64,000 bases of DNA from Micromonospora sp. R77 (GTDB taxonomy: Bacteria; Actinomycetota; Actinomycetes; Mycobacteriales; Micromonosporaceae): NCBI RefSeq assembly GCF_022747945.1, contig NZ_JALDST010000001.1, positions 6,696,001 to 6,760,000 of the forward strand. Reading direction: 5' to 3'. This document shows positions 1-7,916 of the stretch, in pieces. Made by a program: the position numbers and the translations under genes. The number at the start of each line of letters is the position of its first letter. The first letter of the stretch is position 1. Below the pieces are notes generated by a model. It was not told the origin of the DNA, ran no database searches, and saw nothing but the letters and a program-made list of their open reading frames with translations.

Positions 1-951
1 TTTTCCGCCACGGCGTCCGGCTCGCTGCGGGTGCCGGGCCGGGGCGGCACCCCGGGGGATCCGGTGGTCTTCCTGCACGGCGGGCCCGGGGTGGCGGACA
101 TGGACCACGACGCGCCGATCCTGGGCCGGCTGGCCGCCACCGGCCGCGACGTCTGGCTCTACGACCAGGTCGGGGCCGGCCGCTCCAGCCGCCTGGCCGA
201 CCCCACCGGCTACTCGCTGGAGCGCGACGTGGCCGACCTGGAGCAGGTCCGGTTGCGGATCGGTACGCCCCGGATGGCGCTGGTCGGTCACTCCTATGGC
301 GCCACCGTGGCCGCCACCTATCTGGCCCGGCATCCCGAGCACGTCTCGCGGGTGGTCTTCTCCTCACCGGGACGCCTGGTGCCCGAGGTGGGCGACGTGA
401 GCGGGACCGGCATGGTGGGGCGGCTGGACCGGCGCCACCAGCTCGGCGTGGTGGGCACCGCGTTGCGACCCCGGGCGATGCTGACCTACAGCCTGATCAA
501 GGCCAACCCGCGGGCGGCCCACGCGCTGTCCGGCGACGACGAGATGGACAGCCGGTTCGCCACGATGTACCGGCAGTCCGCACCCGGCCTGGTGTGCCCC
601 GGCAACCCCGTACCGGCCGCGCCGGAACGGCCCGGCTTCTATGCCAACCAGGTGCCGCTGAACAGCACCCGCCCGGCCGCCGACATCCGTTCCGCGCTGG
701 CCCGCCTGCGGGTGCCGGCGCTGATCGTCAAGGGCGGCTGCGACTACCTGCCCTGGTCGATCGCGGCCGACTACCGGCGCAGCGTCCCGGGCAGTGGCCT
801 GGTCTACTTCGACGACTGCGGTCACCAGACCTACGCCGAGCGCCCGGAACGGTTCCTGGCGGTGGTCGGCGCGTTCCTGACCGACGCGGCCCCGCCGTGG
901 CCGACCTGGTCGGGGCTGACGCCGCCGCCGACCTACCGGGGAGCCGTCTGA
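1..951 (+). CDS. alpha/beta hydrolase, proline iminopeptidase-like (5' end outside window)
   Basis: The reading frame is open from base 1 and the family's first strand and HGGPG oxyanion motif appear about 26 codons in, so the true start lies upstream of the window. A GTG at 31 is possible but would leave almost no N-terminus. The nucleophile is the serine of GHSYG (about codon 98 from base 1), with a GGCDYL segment likely carrying the acid and CGHQTY carrying the catalytic histidine near the C-terminus. This is the S33 peptidase/epoxide-hydrolase-like branch, usually cytoplasmic and cleaving N-terminal proline or small esters and amides. The substrate cannot be told from sequence. It ends before a strong intrinsic terminator. 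Confidence 0.85.
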   Translation, partial: FSATASGSLRVPGRGGTPGDPVVFLHGGPGVADMDHDAPILGRLAATGRDVWLYDQVGAGRSSRLADPTGYSLERDVADLEQVRLRIGTPRMALVGHSYGATVAATYLARHPEHVSRVVFSSPGRLVPEVGDVSGTGMVGRLDRRHQLGVVGTALRPRAMLTYSLIKANPRAAHALSGDDEMDSRFATMYRQSAPGLVCPGNPVPAAPERPGFYANQVPLNSTRPAADIRSALARLRVPALIVKGGCDYLPWSIAADYRRSVPGSGLVYFDDCGHQTYAERPERFLAVVGAFLTDAAPPWPTWSGLTPPPTYRGAV

Positions 952-975
952 CGGGGCGCCGCACGATCTCCCGTG

Positions 976-1009
976 CGGCAGGTCGAACCCGTCCGACCTG
1001 CCGTCTTTT
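976..1009 (+). terminator. intrinsic terminator after the hydrolase
   Basis: A perfect 10-bp stem (CGGCAGGTCG / CGACCTGCCG, 8-nt loop) is followed by CTTTTC. A second hairpin (GCCGCACG / CGTGCGGC, 958-979) lies directly before it and shares bases with its left arm, so the two are mutually exclusive. The T run is short but unusual for this GC-rich sequence. Confidence 0.7.
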
Positions 1010-1380
1010 CTAACGTTGCAAATTGTGCGACAATGGGTCGCCGGCATCTGCTCGCCGACCACCCACGTGCAGCTTTGCCCACCACAGTCTGGAACCATTC
1101 CATTCGACCGGGAGGGCGAGCTCCCGTTCTTTACCAACTGTTAATCAACGCTCTGTCATAAGGGCTGGCCGGACGAGCGGGAGCCGATGCAACCGGTGCC
1201 GAATATTGACGATGCAACTATTCGACCGGCTGTCGGCCCCACCTTTCCGCGTGCCCGGTGAACCGCCGGTGCCGGTGTCGGCCGGGTGCCGGCTCGCACC
1301 GGGGTCGGTCGATGGCGGTGTCGGCCGACGTCGGTCGGTGCCGCTGTCGTCCGGCCGGCGGCTGCGGCCCGCGCCGCCGC
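1010..1380. other. gap between convergent genes, no gene seen
   Basis: The first 200 bases are noticeably richer in A/T than the surroundings and contain a small palindrome, ATTGTgcgACAAT (1022-1034). The rest is GC-rich low-complexity sequence of repeated GGTCGG/GCCGGTG words. Reading frames here lack homology-like composition or a good ribosome site. Confidence 0.4.
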
Positions 1381-2382
1381 TCAGGGCAGCCGGACCACCT
1401 GGCCGGCGTAGAGCAGACCCGCACCGAACCCGAGCAGCAGCGCCGGGCCACCGCCGGCCTCCGGGGCCCGGCTCACCAGCCGGTCCAACGCCAACGGCAC
1501 CGACGCGGCCGCGGTGTTGCCCAACTCCGTCACGTCCCGCGCGACCAGCACGTCCGGGGGCAGCCCGAGCGCCTGCACCAGGGCGTCGGTGATCCGCTCG
1601 TTGGCCTGGTGCGGGACGAAGGCGACCAGGTCGGCGACGTCCACCCGGGCCGCCGCCAGCGCGGCGAGTGCCACCTCGCGCATCCGGGTCACCGCCCAGC
1701 GGAACACCGTCGGCCCCTGCATCCGCAGGTAGGGATAGCCCGCGTCGGGATCGTCGCGCAACCGCCCCCAGCCGTGGGGCTGCGCGATGGCGTCGCCGTG
1801 GTCGCTGTCGGAGCCCCAGACCACCGGAGCGATGCCGGGGATGTCCGAGGGTGACACCACCACCGCCCCGGCGCCGTCACCGAAGAGGAACGCCGACGTA
1901 CGGTCGTGCCGGTCGACGATGTCGCTCATCCGCTCCACCCCCACCACCAGCACGTGCTCGGCGGAGCCGGCGGCCACCAGGTCCCGGGCCAGGCCGAGCG
2001 CGTAACAGAAACCGGCACAGCCGGCGTTGACGTCGAACCCGGCCGCCTGCTGGGCGCCGCCGCCGAGCAGGTGGGCGATCCGGGTGGCCAACGCCGGTGC
2101 CTGCCGCAGGTGGCTCATCGTGGTGGCGATGACGCAGTCGACCCGCTCCACCGGGATGCCCGCCGCCGCGAGGGCCTTGGTGCCCGCGGCGTGCCCCATC
2201 ACCGCCAGGCTCTCCTGCGGCCCGGCGAAGCGGCGGCGGCGGATGCCCGACCGGCGGACGATCCACTCGTCGGTCGAGTCGATCCCGGCGCAGACCTCCT
2301 CGTTGTCGACGATCCGTTCGGGGAGGTAACCACCGGTCCCCGCGATCGAGGCGTGTCGCACCGGACGCATCGGCACCTCCAT
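1381..2382 (-). CDS. 3-oxoacyl-ACP synthase III family protein (KASIII/FabH-like)
   Basis: The 333-residue protein has the full thiolase-fold KASIII signature: catalytic Cys122 in NAGCAGFC, His258 in PHQAN and Asn289 in GNTAAAS, plus the DEWI/RSGI segment near residue 37-46 and a glycine-rich C-terminus GFGAGLL. It should condense an acyl-CoA with malonyl-ACP or act as an acyltransferase on a carrier. ATG 2382 is preceded by GGGAGG six bases upstream; ATG 2370 is an alternative. No ACP, malonyltransferase or other fatty-acid genes are adjacent, so it is a stand-alone enzyme rather than the housekeeping FabH. It diverges from the kynureninase gene. Confidence 0.88.
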   Translation of the reverse strand: MEVPMRPVRHASIAGTGGYLPERIVDNEEVCAGIDSTDEWIVRRSGIRRRRFAGPQESLAVMGHAAGTKALAAAGIPVERVDCVIATTMSHLRQAPALATRIAHLLGGGAQQAAGFDVNAGCAGFCYALGLARDLVAAGSAEHVLVVGVERMSDIVDRHDRTSAFLFGDGAGAVVVSPSDIPGIAPVVWGSDSDHGDAIAQPHGWGRLRDDPDAGYPYLRMQGPTVFRWAVTRMREVALAALAAARVDVADLVAFVPHQANERITDALVQALGLPPDVLVARDVTELGNTAAASVPLALDRLVSRAPEAGGGPALLLGFGAGLLYAGQVVRLP

Positions 2383-2696
2383 GGCCCTCCTCCCGGCCGT
2401 CGACGCGGAGCCCGGTCGACGCCCGCCCGCCAGCCTGACGCCGGCCCCGGTCGGCCGCGATCTCCCGCCGGTGCGGCCCGACCGAGCCGGCGACCCGCCG
2501 GTCGGCCCGACCGGGCACCTCCGCCGCGCGTCCGCCCGGTCCGGCGGCGTCGGGCGTCGCGCGCCGCGCACACTGCCCACCGCCGGGTCGGGCCGCCGGC
2601 CGCGACCACGGGCCAGGCGGTGCCCGGTCGGGGAACGACCGGTCACCGGCGCCGCGCCCGCCGCTCGGGTAGACCGGAACCCGAAGGAGGCGGCCG
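2383..2696. other. divergent intergenic region, about 85% GC
   Basis: This 314-base gap separates the divergent KASIII and kynureninase genes and must hold both promoters, but I see no convincing -35/-10 pair or palindrome. Frames that stay open here are shadow frames rich in Arg/Pro/Gly. A good ribosome site, GAAGGAGG, lies just before 2697. Confidence 0.4.
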
Positions 2697-3962
2697 ATGA
2701 GTGACGACCACCCGCGGTACGTGGCGAAGGAGCTGGACGCCGACGATCCGCTGGCGCACCTGCGGGACCGCTTCGTGATCGCCGACGACGATCTCATCTA
2801 CCTGGACGGCAACTCGCTGGGGCGGCTGCCGGCGGCCACCCCCGCACATCTCGACCGGCTCGTCCGGCGCGGCTGGGGCGAGCAGCTGGTCCGGTCCTGG
2901 CCGACCTGGATCGACTGGGGCCGCCGTCTCGGCGACCGGCTCGCCCGGCACGCGCTGGGCGCCCGCCCCGGCGAGGTGGTGGTCTCCGACTCCACCTCGG
3001 TGAACCTCTACAAGCTGGCCGCCGCCGCGCTGGACGCCGCCCCGGCGGGCCGCCGCACGATCCTCGTCGACGCCGAGGACTTCCCCACCGACCGGTACGT
3101 CGTGCAGGGCCTGGCCGCCGCACGCGGGTTGACCGTCCGGGCCCTGCCGTCGGACCTCGACGACGGACTCCACCTCGACCAGTTGCGCGACGCCCTCGAT
3201 CACACCGTGGCGCTGGTGCTCCTGTCGGCGGTCTCCTACCGTTCGGGGGCGTTGCTGGACATGGGCGCGGTCAACGCCGCGGCCCGGGAGTGCGGCGCGG
3301 TGGTGCTGTGGGACCTGTCGCACGCGGCCGGGGCGGTGCCGGTGGAGCTGACCGGCACCGGCAGCGAACTGGCCGTCGGCTGCACCTACAAGTACCTCAA
3401 CGCCGGTCCCGGTGCGCCCGCGTTCCTCTATGTCCGGCAGGAGATGCAGGGCCGGCTCCGCCAGCCCATCCAGGGCTGGTTCGGCCAGCGCGACCAGTTC
3501 CTCATGTCGGCGGCGTACGACCCCGCGCCGGGGCTCGACCGGTTCCTGGTGGGCACCCCGCCGATCCTGTCGCTCGCCGCGCTCGACCCGGCCCTGGACG
3601 TGCTCGCCGAGGCCGGCGTGGACCGGGTCCGGCGCAAGGGGGTACGCCTGGGCGAGCTGCTCGTCGAGTTGGCCGACGCCTGGCTGACCCCGTACGGATT
3701 CCGGCTCGCCTGCCCCCGCGACCCACGGCGGCGCGGCAGCCACGTCACCCTGCACCACCCGGAGGCGCTGCGCATCTCGCGCGCGCTCGCCACGGAGGGC
3801 CGGGTGGTCGGCGACTACCGCACCCCGGACCGGCTCCGGCTCGGCCCGGCGCCGCTGTACACCCGGTTCGTCGACGTGTGGGACGCCATGGACCGGCTGC
3901 GCGACATCGCGGCCCGCCGCGCGTGGGAACGGATGCCCGGCGAACCCTCGCGGGTCACCTGA
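2697..3962 (+). CDS. kynU: kynureninase
   Basis: The 421-residue protein is a fold-type I PLP enzyme of the class V aminotransferase group. It has the kynureninase features LDGNSLGRLP near the N-terminus, a ..SDSTSVNLYK phosphate-binding segment (about 97-106), WDLSHAAGA with the PLP-binding aspartate (206) and the Schiff-base lysine K232 in GCTYKYLNAGPG. Kynureninase (EC 3.7.1.3) cleaves kynurenine to anthranilate plus alanine. The start ATG has GAAGGAGG upstream. No tryptophan dioxygenase or formamidase gene is beside it, so either those are elsewhere or it serves a special pathway with the divergent KASIII. Confidence 0.9.
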   Translation: MSDDHPRYVAKELDADDPLAHLRDRFVIADDDLIYLDGNSLGRLPAATPAHLDRLVRRGWGEQLVRSWPTWIDWGRRLGDRLARHALGARPGEVVVSDSTSVNLYKLAAAALDAAPAGRRTILVDAEDFPTDRYVVQGLAAARGLTVRALPSDLDDGLHLDQLRDALDHTVALVLLSAVSYRSGALLDMGAVNAAARECGAVVLWDLSHAAGAVPVELTGTGSELAVGCTYKYLNAGPGAPAFLYVRQEMQGRLRQPIQGWFGQRDQFLMSAAYDPAPGLDRFLVGTPPILSLAALDPALDVLAEAGVDRVRRKGVRLGELLVELADAWLTPYGFRLACPRDPRRRGSHVTLHHPEALRISRALATEGRVVGDYRTPDRLRLGPAPLYTRFVDVWDAMDRLRDIAARRAWERMPGEPSRVT

Positions 3963-3988
3963 CACCCGCGACGCGGTGGCTCCGCTCG

Positions 3989-4357
3989 TCAGATCAGGGT
4001 CGCCACCAGCGCCACCAGCGGCGGGACACCCTGGACCAGCGCCGCGCGGGCCATCCGGCGGTCGGTCGCGATCAGCACCAGCGCCGCGCCCACCATGCTG
4101 CCGCAGGTGAGCACCACCAGCGCCCGCCCGCCGTCGGAACGGACGCCCAGCAGGAGCCCGGCGAAGAGCCCCACCGCCAGGAAGAGGTTGTAGAAGCCCT
4201 GGTTGAAGGCCCACCGGCGGACCCGCTCGACGTCCTCGGCGGCGACCCGGAAGCGCCGGTGCACCGCGGGCCGGGAGAAGAGCACGCTCTCCATGACGAA
4301 GAACAACACGTGCAGGATACCGGCGAGGACGGCGGCGGCCTGGGCGACCCGGATCAC
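3989..4357 (-). CDS. DUF1304-type small integral membrane protein
   Basis: The 122-residue protein has four predicted membrane segments. The family hallmark stretch runs from HVLFFVMES (helix 1) through a W.FNQGFYN motif at the start of helix 2, which is typical of the DUF1304 family. The start GTG 4357 has AAGGGAG upstream; longer in-frame extensions are Arg/Pro-rich and unlikely. Function of the family is unknown. It faces the kynureninase gene and lies in the same direction as the rhodanese gene but 168 bases away. Confidence 0.8.
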   Translation of the reverse strand: MIRVAQAAAVLAGILHVLFFVMESVLFSRPAVHRRFRVAAEDVERVRRWAFNQGFYNLFLAVGLFAGLLLGVRSDGGRALVVLTCGSMVGAALVLIATDRRMARAALVQGVPPLVALVATLI

Positions 4358-4525
4358 GGGCGGCTCCCTTCGCGCAGAGCGTTCGGCCGGTCGTCCCGTA
4401 CGCGGTCGGCCGGTACCAGGGTTTCCGGGCGATCCTATCGACGCGCCGACGACCGGCGGGCGTCGCGCCGACCCGGGCCGGCGGCGTGGGGGGAGGTCGC
4501 GGGCGGGACCTCCCCACACGCCGGC

Positions 4526-4864
4526 TCAGCGGGTGAGCGCGCCGGACTCGGTGGGCAGGCCGGCGGCCACCCAGTCCTCGATCCCCTCGACGTACTTGCG
4601 GACGTCGGTGTAGCCGAGGGCAGTGAGCCGGTCGGCGACCCGGCCACTGTTCGGGCAGGCCGGGTTGGAGCAGTAGGTGACGATGGGTGCGGTGCGGTCC
4701 GGCAGCAGCTCACCGGCCCGCTCGGCCACCTCGGCCTCGACCAGCGGGACGGCGCCGGGCAGGTGCTGCCGGGCGTAGTACTCGCCGCCGAGCGCGTCGA
4801 CGACGGTGACGGTCCCGGCGGCGATGGCGGTCCGCAACTCGTCGCGGCCGATGCGAGCGGTCAT
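4526..4864 (-). CDS. rhodanese-like domain protein
   Basis: This is a single rhodanese domain of 112 residues. The conserved N-terminal VVDALG and the active-site loop YCSNPACPNSG, with the catalytic cysteine at the loop start, are present, as is the C-terminal KYVEGIEDWVAAGLP segment typical of single-domain sulfurtransferases. It probably transfers sulfane sulfur or senses persulfide in the cytoplasm. Its start is only 34 bases from the divergent TetR gene, and two palindromes lie around that gap, so it is the most likely target of that regulator. Confidence 0.87.
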   Translation of the reverse strand: MTARIGRDELRTAIAAGTVTVVDALGGEYYARQHLPGAVPLVEAEVAERAGELLPDRTAPIVTYCSNPACPNSGRVADRLTALGYTDVRKYVEGIEDWVAAGLPTESGALTR

Positions 4865-4882
4865 GACAACCTCCAGATAAGT

Positions 4883-4894
4883 GGACTACAGTCC
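4883..4894. promoter_or_regulatory. operator-like palindrome 1 between rhodanese and TetR genes
   Basis: GGACTACAGTCC: 5-bp arms with a 2-bp centre. The same pattern, GGAC-N4-GTCC, recurs 34 bp downstream, which argues for a regulator site rather than chance. It lies in the promoter gap of the divergent pair. Confidence 0.6.
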
Positions 4895-4898
4895 GGAT

Positions 4899-5546
4899 AT
4901 GCCCGTGAACGATAGCGGACCGCAGTCCGCTTATGCCACTCCCCCGGTCGAACTCGTCCAGTTGCGTACGACACCCCCGCGCGAGCGGGCGGACGCCGCC
5001 CGCAACCGGGCCGCCGTGCTGGACGCCGCGGCGGCCCTCTTCCGCGAGCACGGCGTCGAGGCCGTCTCGATGGAGGCGGTGGCCGCCGCGGCCGGGGTGG
5101 GCAAGGGCACCCTGTTCCGGCGCTTCGGGGACAGGTCGGGGCTGGCCACGGCCCTGCTGGACAGCCAGGAACGGGCGCTGCAGGAGGCGATCCTGTTCGG
5201 GCCCGCGCCGCTCGGACCGGGCCCGGCCCGGGGGCCGTCGCCGTCGGCACGGGACCGGCTGACCGCCTTCGTCGAGGCGTACCTGGACTACCTCCTCGAC
5301 CACCTGGACCTGGTCCGGGTCTCGGAGACCGCCGCGCCCGGCGCCCGCTACCGGATCGGGGCGTACCGGTTCTGGCACCGGCACGTGAGCCTGCTCCTCG
5401 CGGGTCGCGCCGATCCGGCGGCGGACGCGCACGCCCTGCTCGCCACGCTCGCGGCCGAGCACGTGCGGGCGGTCCTCGACGACATCGGGGCGGACCGGCT
5501 GCGGTCGGCGACGCTGCGGCTGGCCAATGCGCTGACCACCGGGTAG
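4899..5546 (+). CDS. TetR family transcriptional regulator
   Basis: The N-terminal TetR helix-turn-helix lies at about residues 28-75 (AAALFREHGVEAVSMEAVAAAAGVG..TLFRRFGD), followed by a divergent ligand/dimer domain. ATG 4899 gives 215 residues; GTG 4881, GTG 4905 and a TTG near 4962 are in frame. The downstream palindrome (4914-4931) would lie inside the gene if 4899 is used, so a later start is possible. It is divergent from the rhodanese gene and is likely autoregulated through the two GGAC-N4-GTCC sites. The ligand is unknown. Confidence 0.85.
   Translation: MPVNDSGPQSAYATPPVELVQLRTTPPRERADAARNRAAVLDAAAALFREHGVEAVSMEAVAAAAGVGKGTLFRRFGDRSGLATALLDSQERALQEAILFGPAPLGPGPARGPSPSARDRLTAFVEAYLDYLLDHLDLVRVSETAAPGARYRIGAYRFWHRHVSLLLAGRADPAADAHALLATLAAEHVRAVLDDIGADRLRSATLRLANALTTG
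4914..4931. promoter_or_regulatory. operator-like palindrome 2 of the rhodanese/TetR pair
   Basis: AGCGGACCGCAGTCCGCT: perfect 7-bp arms with a 4-bp centre. Its core, GGACCGCAGTCC, differs from palindrome 1 at two positions. It overlaps the start region of the TetR gene and is consistent with autorepression. Confidence 0.65.
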
Positions 5547-5596
5547 CCGGGCGGCGGCCCGTCGGGCAGCGCGGCGGCCTGCGTTACCGTGACCGG

Positions 5597-6190
5597 ATGA
5601 CCACTCGAGCGACCCAGGCGCGCGGGCTGGAGACGCGGCAGCGGGTGCTCGAGGCAGCGCTGGCGGAGTTCGCCCGGCACGGCGTGGACGGCGCGCGGAT
5701 CAACCGGATCGCGGCGCAGGCGCGGGCGAGCAAGGAACGGATCTACGCCTGGTTCGGTGACAAGGACGCTCTGTTCGACACCGTGATGCAGGTGGGGCTC
5801 GAGGAACTGTCCCGGGTCGTGCCGATCACCACCGACCTGGTGGACTACACGGTCCGCCTGCACGACACCTTCGCCACCCGACCGGACCTGCAACGCATCG
5901 CGGCGTGGGCGTGGCTGCACGACCGGGAGCGGACCGAGGGGGTGTCGGCACAACGGGTGGCCGGCTACCGCCGCAAGGTCGAGGTGGTCCGGGAGGCCCA
6001 ACGGGCCGGACTGGCCGACCCGGACTGGCCGCCGCACCATCTGCTGGCGGCGCTGATCGCCCTGGCCACGTCCTGGCTGACGGCCCCCGTCGAGCTGCGC
6101 CAGGTGGCCGGCGACCGACCGGACGCGGACGAGATCACCCGGGATCAGGTACGCCGCGCGGCGCAGCGGTTGGTCCGCCCCGCCTGCTGA
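5597..6190 (+). CDS. TetR family transcriptional regulator
   Basis: The 197-residue protein has a TetR N-terminal domain (about 10-58: RVLEAALAEFARHGVDGARINRIAAQARASKERIYAWFGDKDALF). The C-terminal part resembles TetR_C domains of the AcrR-like group. It lies 109 bases before the DJ-1/SRPBCC fusion gene in the same direction. The gap contains a promoter flanked by two matching palindromes, so this protein probably represses that gene. ATG start, weak ribosome site. Confidence 0.87.
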   Translation: MTTRATQARGLETRQRVLEAALAEFARHGVDGARINRIAAQARASKERIYAWFGDKDALFDTVMQVGLEELSRVVPITTDLVDYTVRLHDTFATRPDLQRIAAWAWLHDRERTEGVSAQRVAGYRRKVEVVREAQRAGLADPDWPPHHLLAALIALATSWLTAPVELRQVAGDRPDADEITRDQVRRAAQRLVRPAC

Positions 6191-6215
6191 CCCTCACGAC
6201 ACCGGCACTCCAAAC

Positions 6216-6231
6216 CGAACCAGCAGGTTTG
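6216..6231. promoter_or_regulatory. operator-like palindrome 1 upstream of the DJ-1/SRPBCC gene
   Basis: CGAACCAGCAGGTTTG, with 6-bp arms and one mismatch, matches the perfect site at 6263-6278 (CGAACC-N4-GGTTCG). It overlaps the proposed -35 box. Confidence 0.7.
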
Positions 6232-6257
6232 ATATCGATGTGGCCGGGTGCTATACC
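6229..6257 (+). promoter_or_regulatory. sigma-70-type promoter of the DJ-1/SRPBCC gene
   Basis: A -35 box TTGATA (6229-6234) and -10 box TATACC (6252-6257) are separated by exactly 17 bp. One palindrome overlaps the -35 and the other begins 6 bp after the -10, at the expected transcription start. This is a classic repressible arrangement. Confidence 0.65.
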
Positions 6258-6262
6258 TGAAC

Positions 6263-6278
6263 CGAACCGTGTGGTTCG
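6263..6278. promoter_or_regulatory. operator-like palindrome 2 upstream of the DJ-1/SRPBCC gene
   Basis: CGAACCGTGTGGTTCG is a perfect inverted repeat with 6-bp arms and a 4-bp centre, lying at the expected transcription start. It is the likely site of the TetR protein encoded just upstream. Confidence 0.75.
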
Positions 6279-6299
6279 ATTAAGGGGAGGGCACTGCAC

Positions 6300-7505
6300 A
6301 TGCCTGCTGTGTTGATGGTCCTGTCGGCGGCCGACCACTGGACGCTGCGCGACGGCACCCGGCATCCCACCGGCTACTGGGCCGAGGAGGTCGCCGAACC
6401 GCACCGGCTCTTCCGTGCGGCCGGTTGGCGGGTCACCGTGGCCACCCCGGGCGGGGTGCCCCCGACGGTCGACCGGCTCAGTCTCCGGTTCCCGGCCGGA
6501 GCTCCCTGGCGGCTCCGCCGCTACCGCCGCTACCTCGCCGCCCACGCCGAGGAGTTCGGCAACCCCCGGGACCTGTCCGAGCTGGACCCCACCGACTACG
6601 ACGCGGTCTTCTACCCCGGCGGGCACGGCCCGATGGAGGACCTCGCCGTCGACCCCGTCTCCGGTGCCCTGCTGACGCGGGCGCTGCACGCCGGCACCCC
6701 GCTGGCCCTGCTGTGTCACGCCCCGGCGGCGACCCTGGCCGCGACCGACGCCGACGGGAGCTGGCCGTTCGCCGGCTATACCATGACCGGCCTGTCGAAC
6801 CGGGAGGAACTGCTCAACCGGTTCGCCCGCAAGGCGCCCTGGCTGCTGGAGGACCGGCTGGTAGCGCGGGGCGCACGCTACGTCCGGGGCCGGGTCCCGC
6901 TGCGCCCCTTCGTGACCGTGGACCGCACCCTCTACACCGGGCAGAACCCCGCCTCGTCCGGGCGCCTCACGCGCCGGCTGATCGCCGACCGGAGCGCCGC
7001 CCCGGCCCTCGCCGTCCGGGTGAGCCGCACGGTCCCGGCCTCGCCCGAGCGGGTCTACGCCCTGCTCAGCGACATCACCCGGATGGGCGAGTGGAGCCCG
7101 GAGACGTACGCGGCGCGGTGGCGGGAGCCGGGCCGGCGGTTCACCGGCAGCAACCGCATCGGTCGGTTCTACCGGTGGCGGATGACGGCGACGGTCACCG
7201 AGGCGGTCCCGGGCCGCGTCTTCGCGTTCACCACCGCCTGGCCGTCCTCGTCGTCCTGGCGCTACGCGCTCGAACCGGTCGACGGCGGCACCCGGATCAC
7301 CGAGTCGATGACCCGGACCGCGCCGCAGCTGCCCCTGGTCCGCGCGATCCAACGGGTGGTGGGCGTGCGGGACCGCGCCGCGCACCTGCGCGCCGGCATG
7401 GCCACCACCCTCGAACGGCTGGACGCGGCGCTGCGGCGGGCGGACGTCGACCGGTCCGGGACCGCACCGGCGGACTCCGACGGGGGCCGCCGGACGACGT
7501 CGTGA
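6300..7505 (+). CDS. fusion of DJ-1/PfpI domain and SRPBCC (polyketide cyclase-like) domain
   Basis: The 401-residue protein has two unrelated parts. Residues 1 to about 228 form a DJ-1/PfpI (ThiJ) domain of the Hsp31-like type: YPGGHGPMEDL, then the nucleophile cysteine in ALLCHAPAA (about 139), matching enzymes that remove or convert reactive carbonyls. Residues about 235-385 form an SRPBCC/START-like domain (SRTVPASPERVYALLSDITRMGEWSP), a hydrophobic ligand-binding cup. A short Asp/Ser-rich tail follows. The ribosome site AAGGGGAGG precedes ATG 6300. The gene follows a TetR gene and has two operators at its promoter, so it is probably induced by a small molecule, perhaps one bound by the cup. 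Confidence 0.85.
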   Translation: MPAVLMVLSAADHWTLRDGTRHPTGYWAEEVAEPHRLFRAAGWRVTVATPGGVPPTVDRLSLRFPAGAPWRLRRYRRYLAAHAEEFGNPRDLSELDPTDYDAVFYPGGHGPMEDLAVDPVSGALLTRALHAGTPLALLCHAPAATLAATDADGSWPFAGYTMTGLSNREELLNRFARKAPWLLEDRLVARGARYVRGRVPLRPFVTVDRTLYTGQNPASSGRLTRRLIADRSAAPALAVRVSRTVPASPERVYALLSDITRMGEWSPETYAARWREPGRRFTGSNRIGRFYRWRMTATVTEAVPGRVFAFTTAWPSSSSWRYALEPVDGGTRITESMTRTAPQLPLVRAIQRVVGVRDRAAHLRAGMATTLERLDAALRRADVDRSGTAPADSDGGRRTTS

Positions 7506-7526
7506 ACCGGGCGGCCTGACCCACCG

Positions 7527-7548
7527 CGCCGGCGGCCCGAGGCCGGCG
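7527..7548. terminator. bidirectional hairpin between convergent genes
   Basis: CGCCGGC / GCCGGCG, a perfect 7-bp stem with an 8-nt loop, lies exactly between the stop codons of two facing genes. There is no T run. Confidence 0.45.
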
Positions 7549-7836
7549 TCAGCCAGCGGTCGCGGGGCGCGGGCCGTACCGTTCGGCCGCGCGGGCCCTG
7601 GCCTTCGCGGCCTCCACCTCGCGGTCCCGGGCGGGTGCCTTCGTCACCAGGCTGTCCAGCAGGGTCCGGGTGGCCGCGGTGACGGCGCGGACCGCCTCGT
7701 CGAACGCCTCCTCGTTGGCCGTGGAGGGCCGGGTCGTGCCGCTGACCTTGCGCACGTACTGGACGGCGGCGGCCTCGATCTCGTCGTCGGTGGCCGGCGG
7801 CTCGAAGTTGTGGAGTACGCGGATGTTCCTGCACAT
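7549..7836 (-). CDS. DUF2277 family protein
   Basis: The 95-residue protein opens with MCRNIRVLHNFEPPATDDEI and continues AAAVQYVRKVSG, the conserved core of the DUF2277 family. Its cysteine at position 2 and the arginines are typical of these small proteins. The role is unknown. The C-terminal half is charged and likely helical. It faces the DJ-1/SRPBCC gene. Confidence 0.85.
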   Translation of the reverse strand: MCRNIRVLHNFEPPATDDEIEAAAVQYVRKVSGTTRPSTANEEAFDEAVRAVTAATRTLLDSLVTKAPARDREVEAAKARARAAERYGPRPATAG

Positions 7837-7916
7837 GCCTCCACCATGCCAGGCCGGTCCGACAGCGCAAGGAGGCCGGCGGTGTCGGGCGGGAACGGCC
7901 GGCCGCGCCGGCGGGC

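Noticed and set aside
2643..4517. 624-codon minus-strand frame opposite kynureninase
   Set aside because: Antisense shadow with low-complexity content. The kynureninase frame has full motif support.
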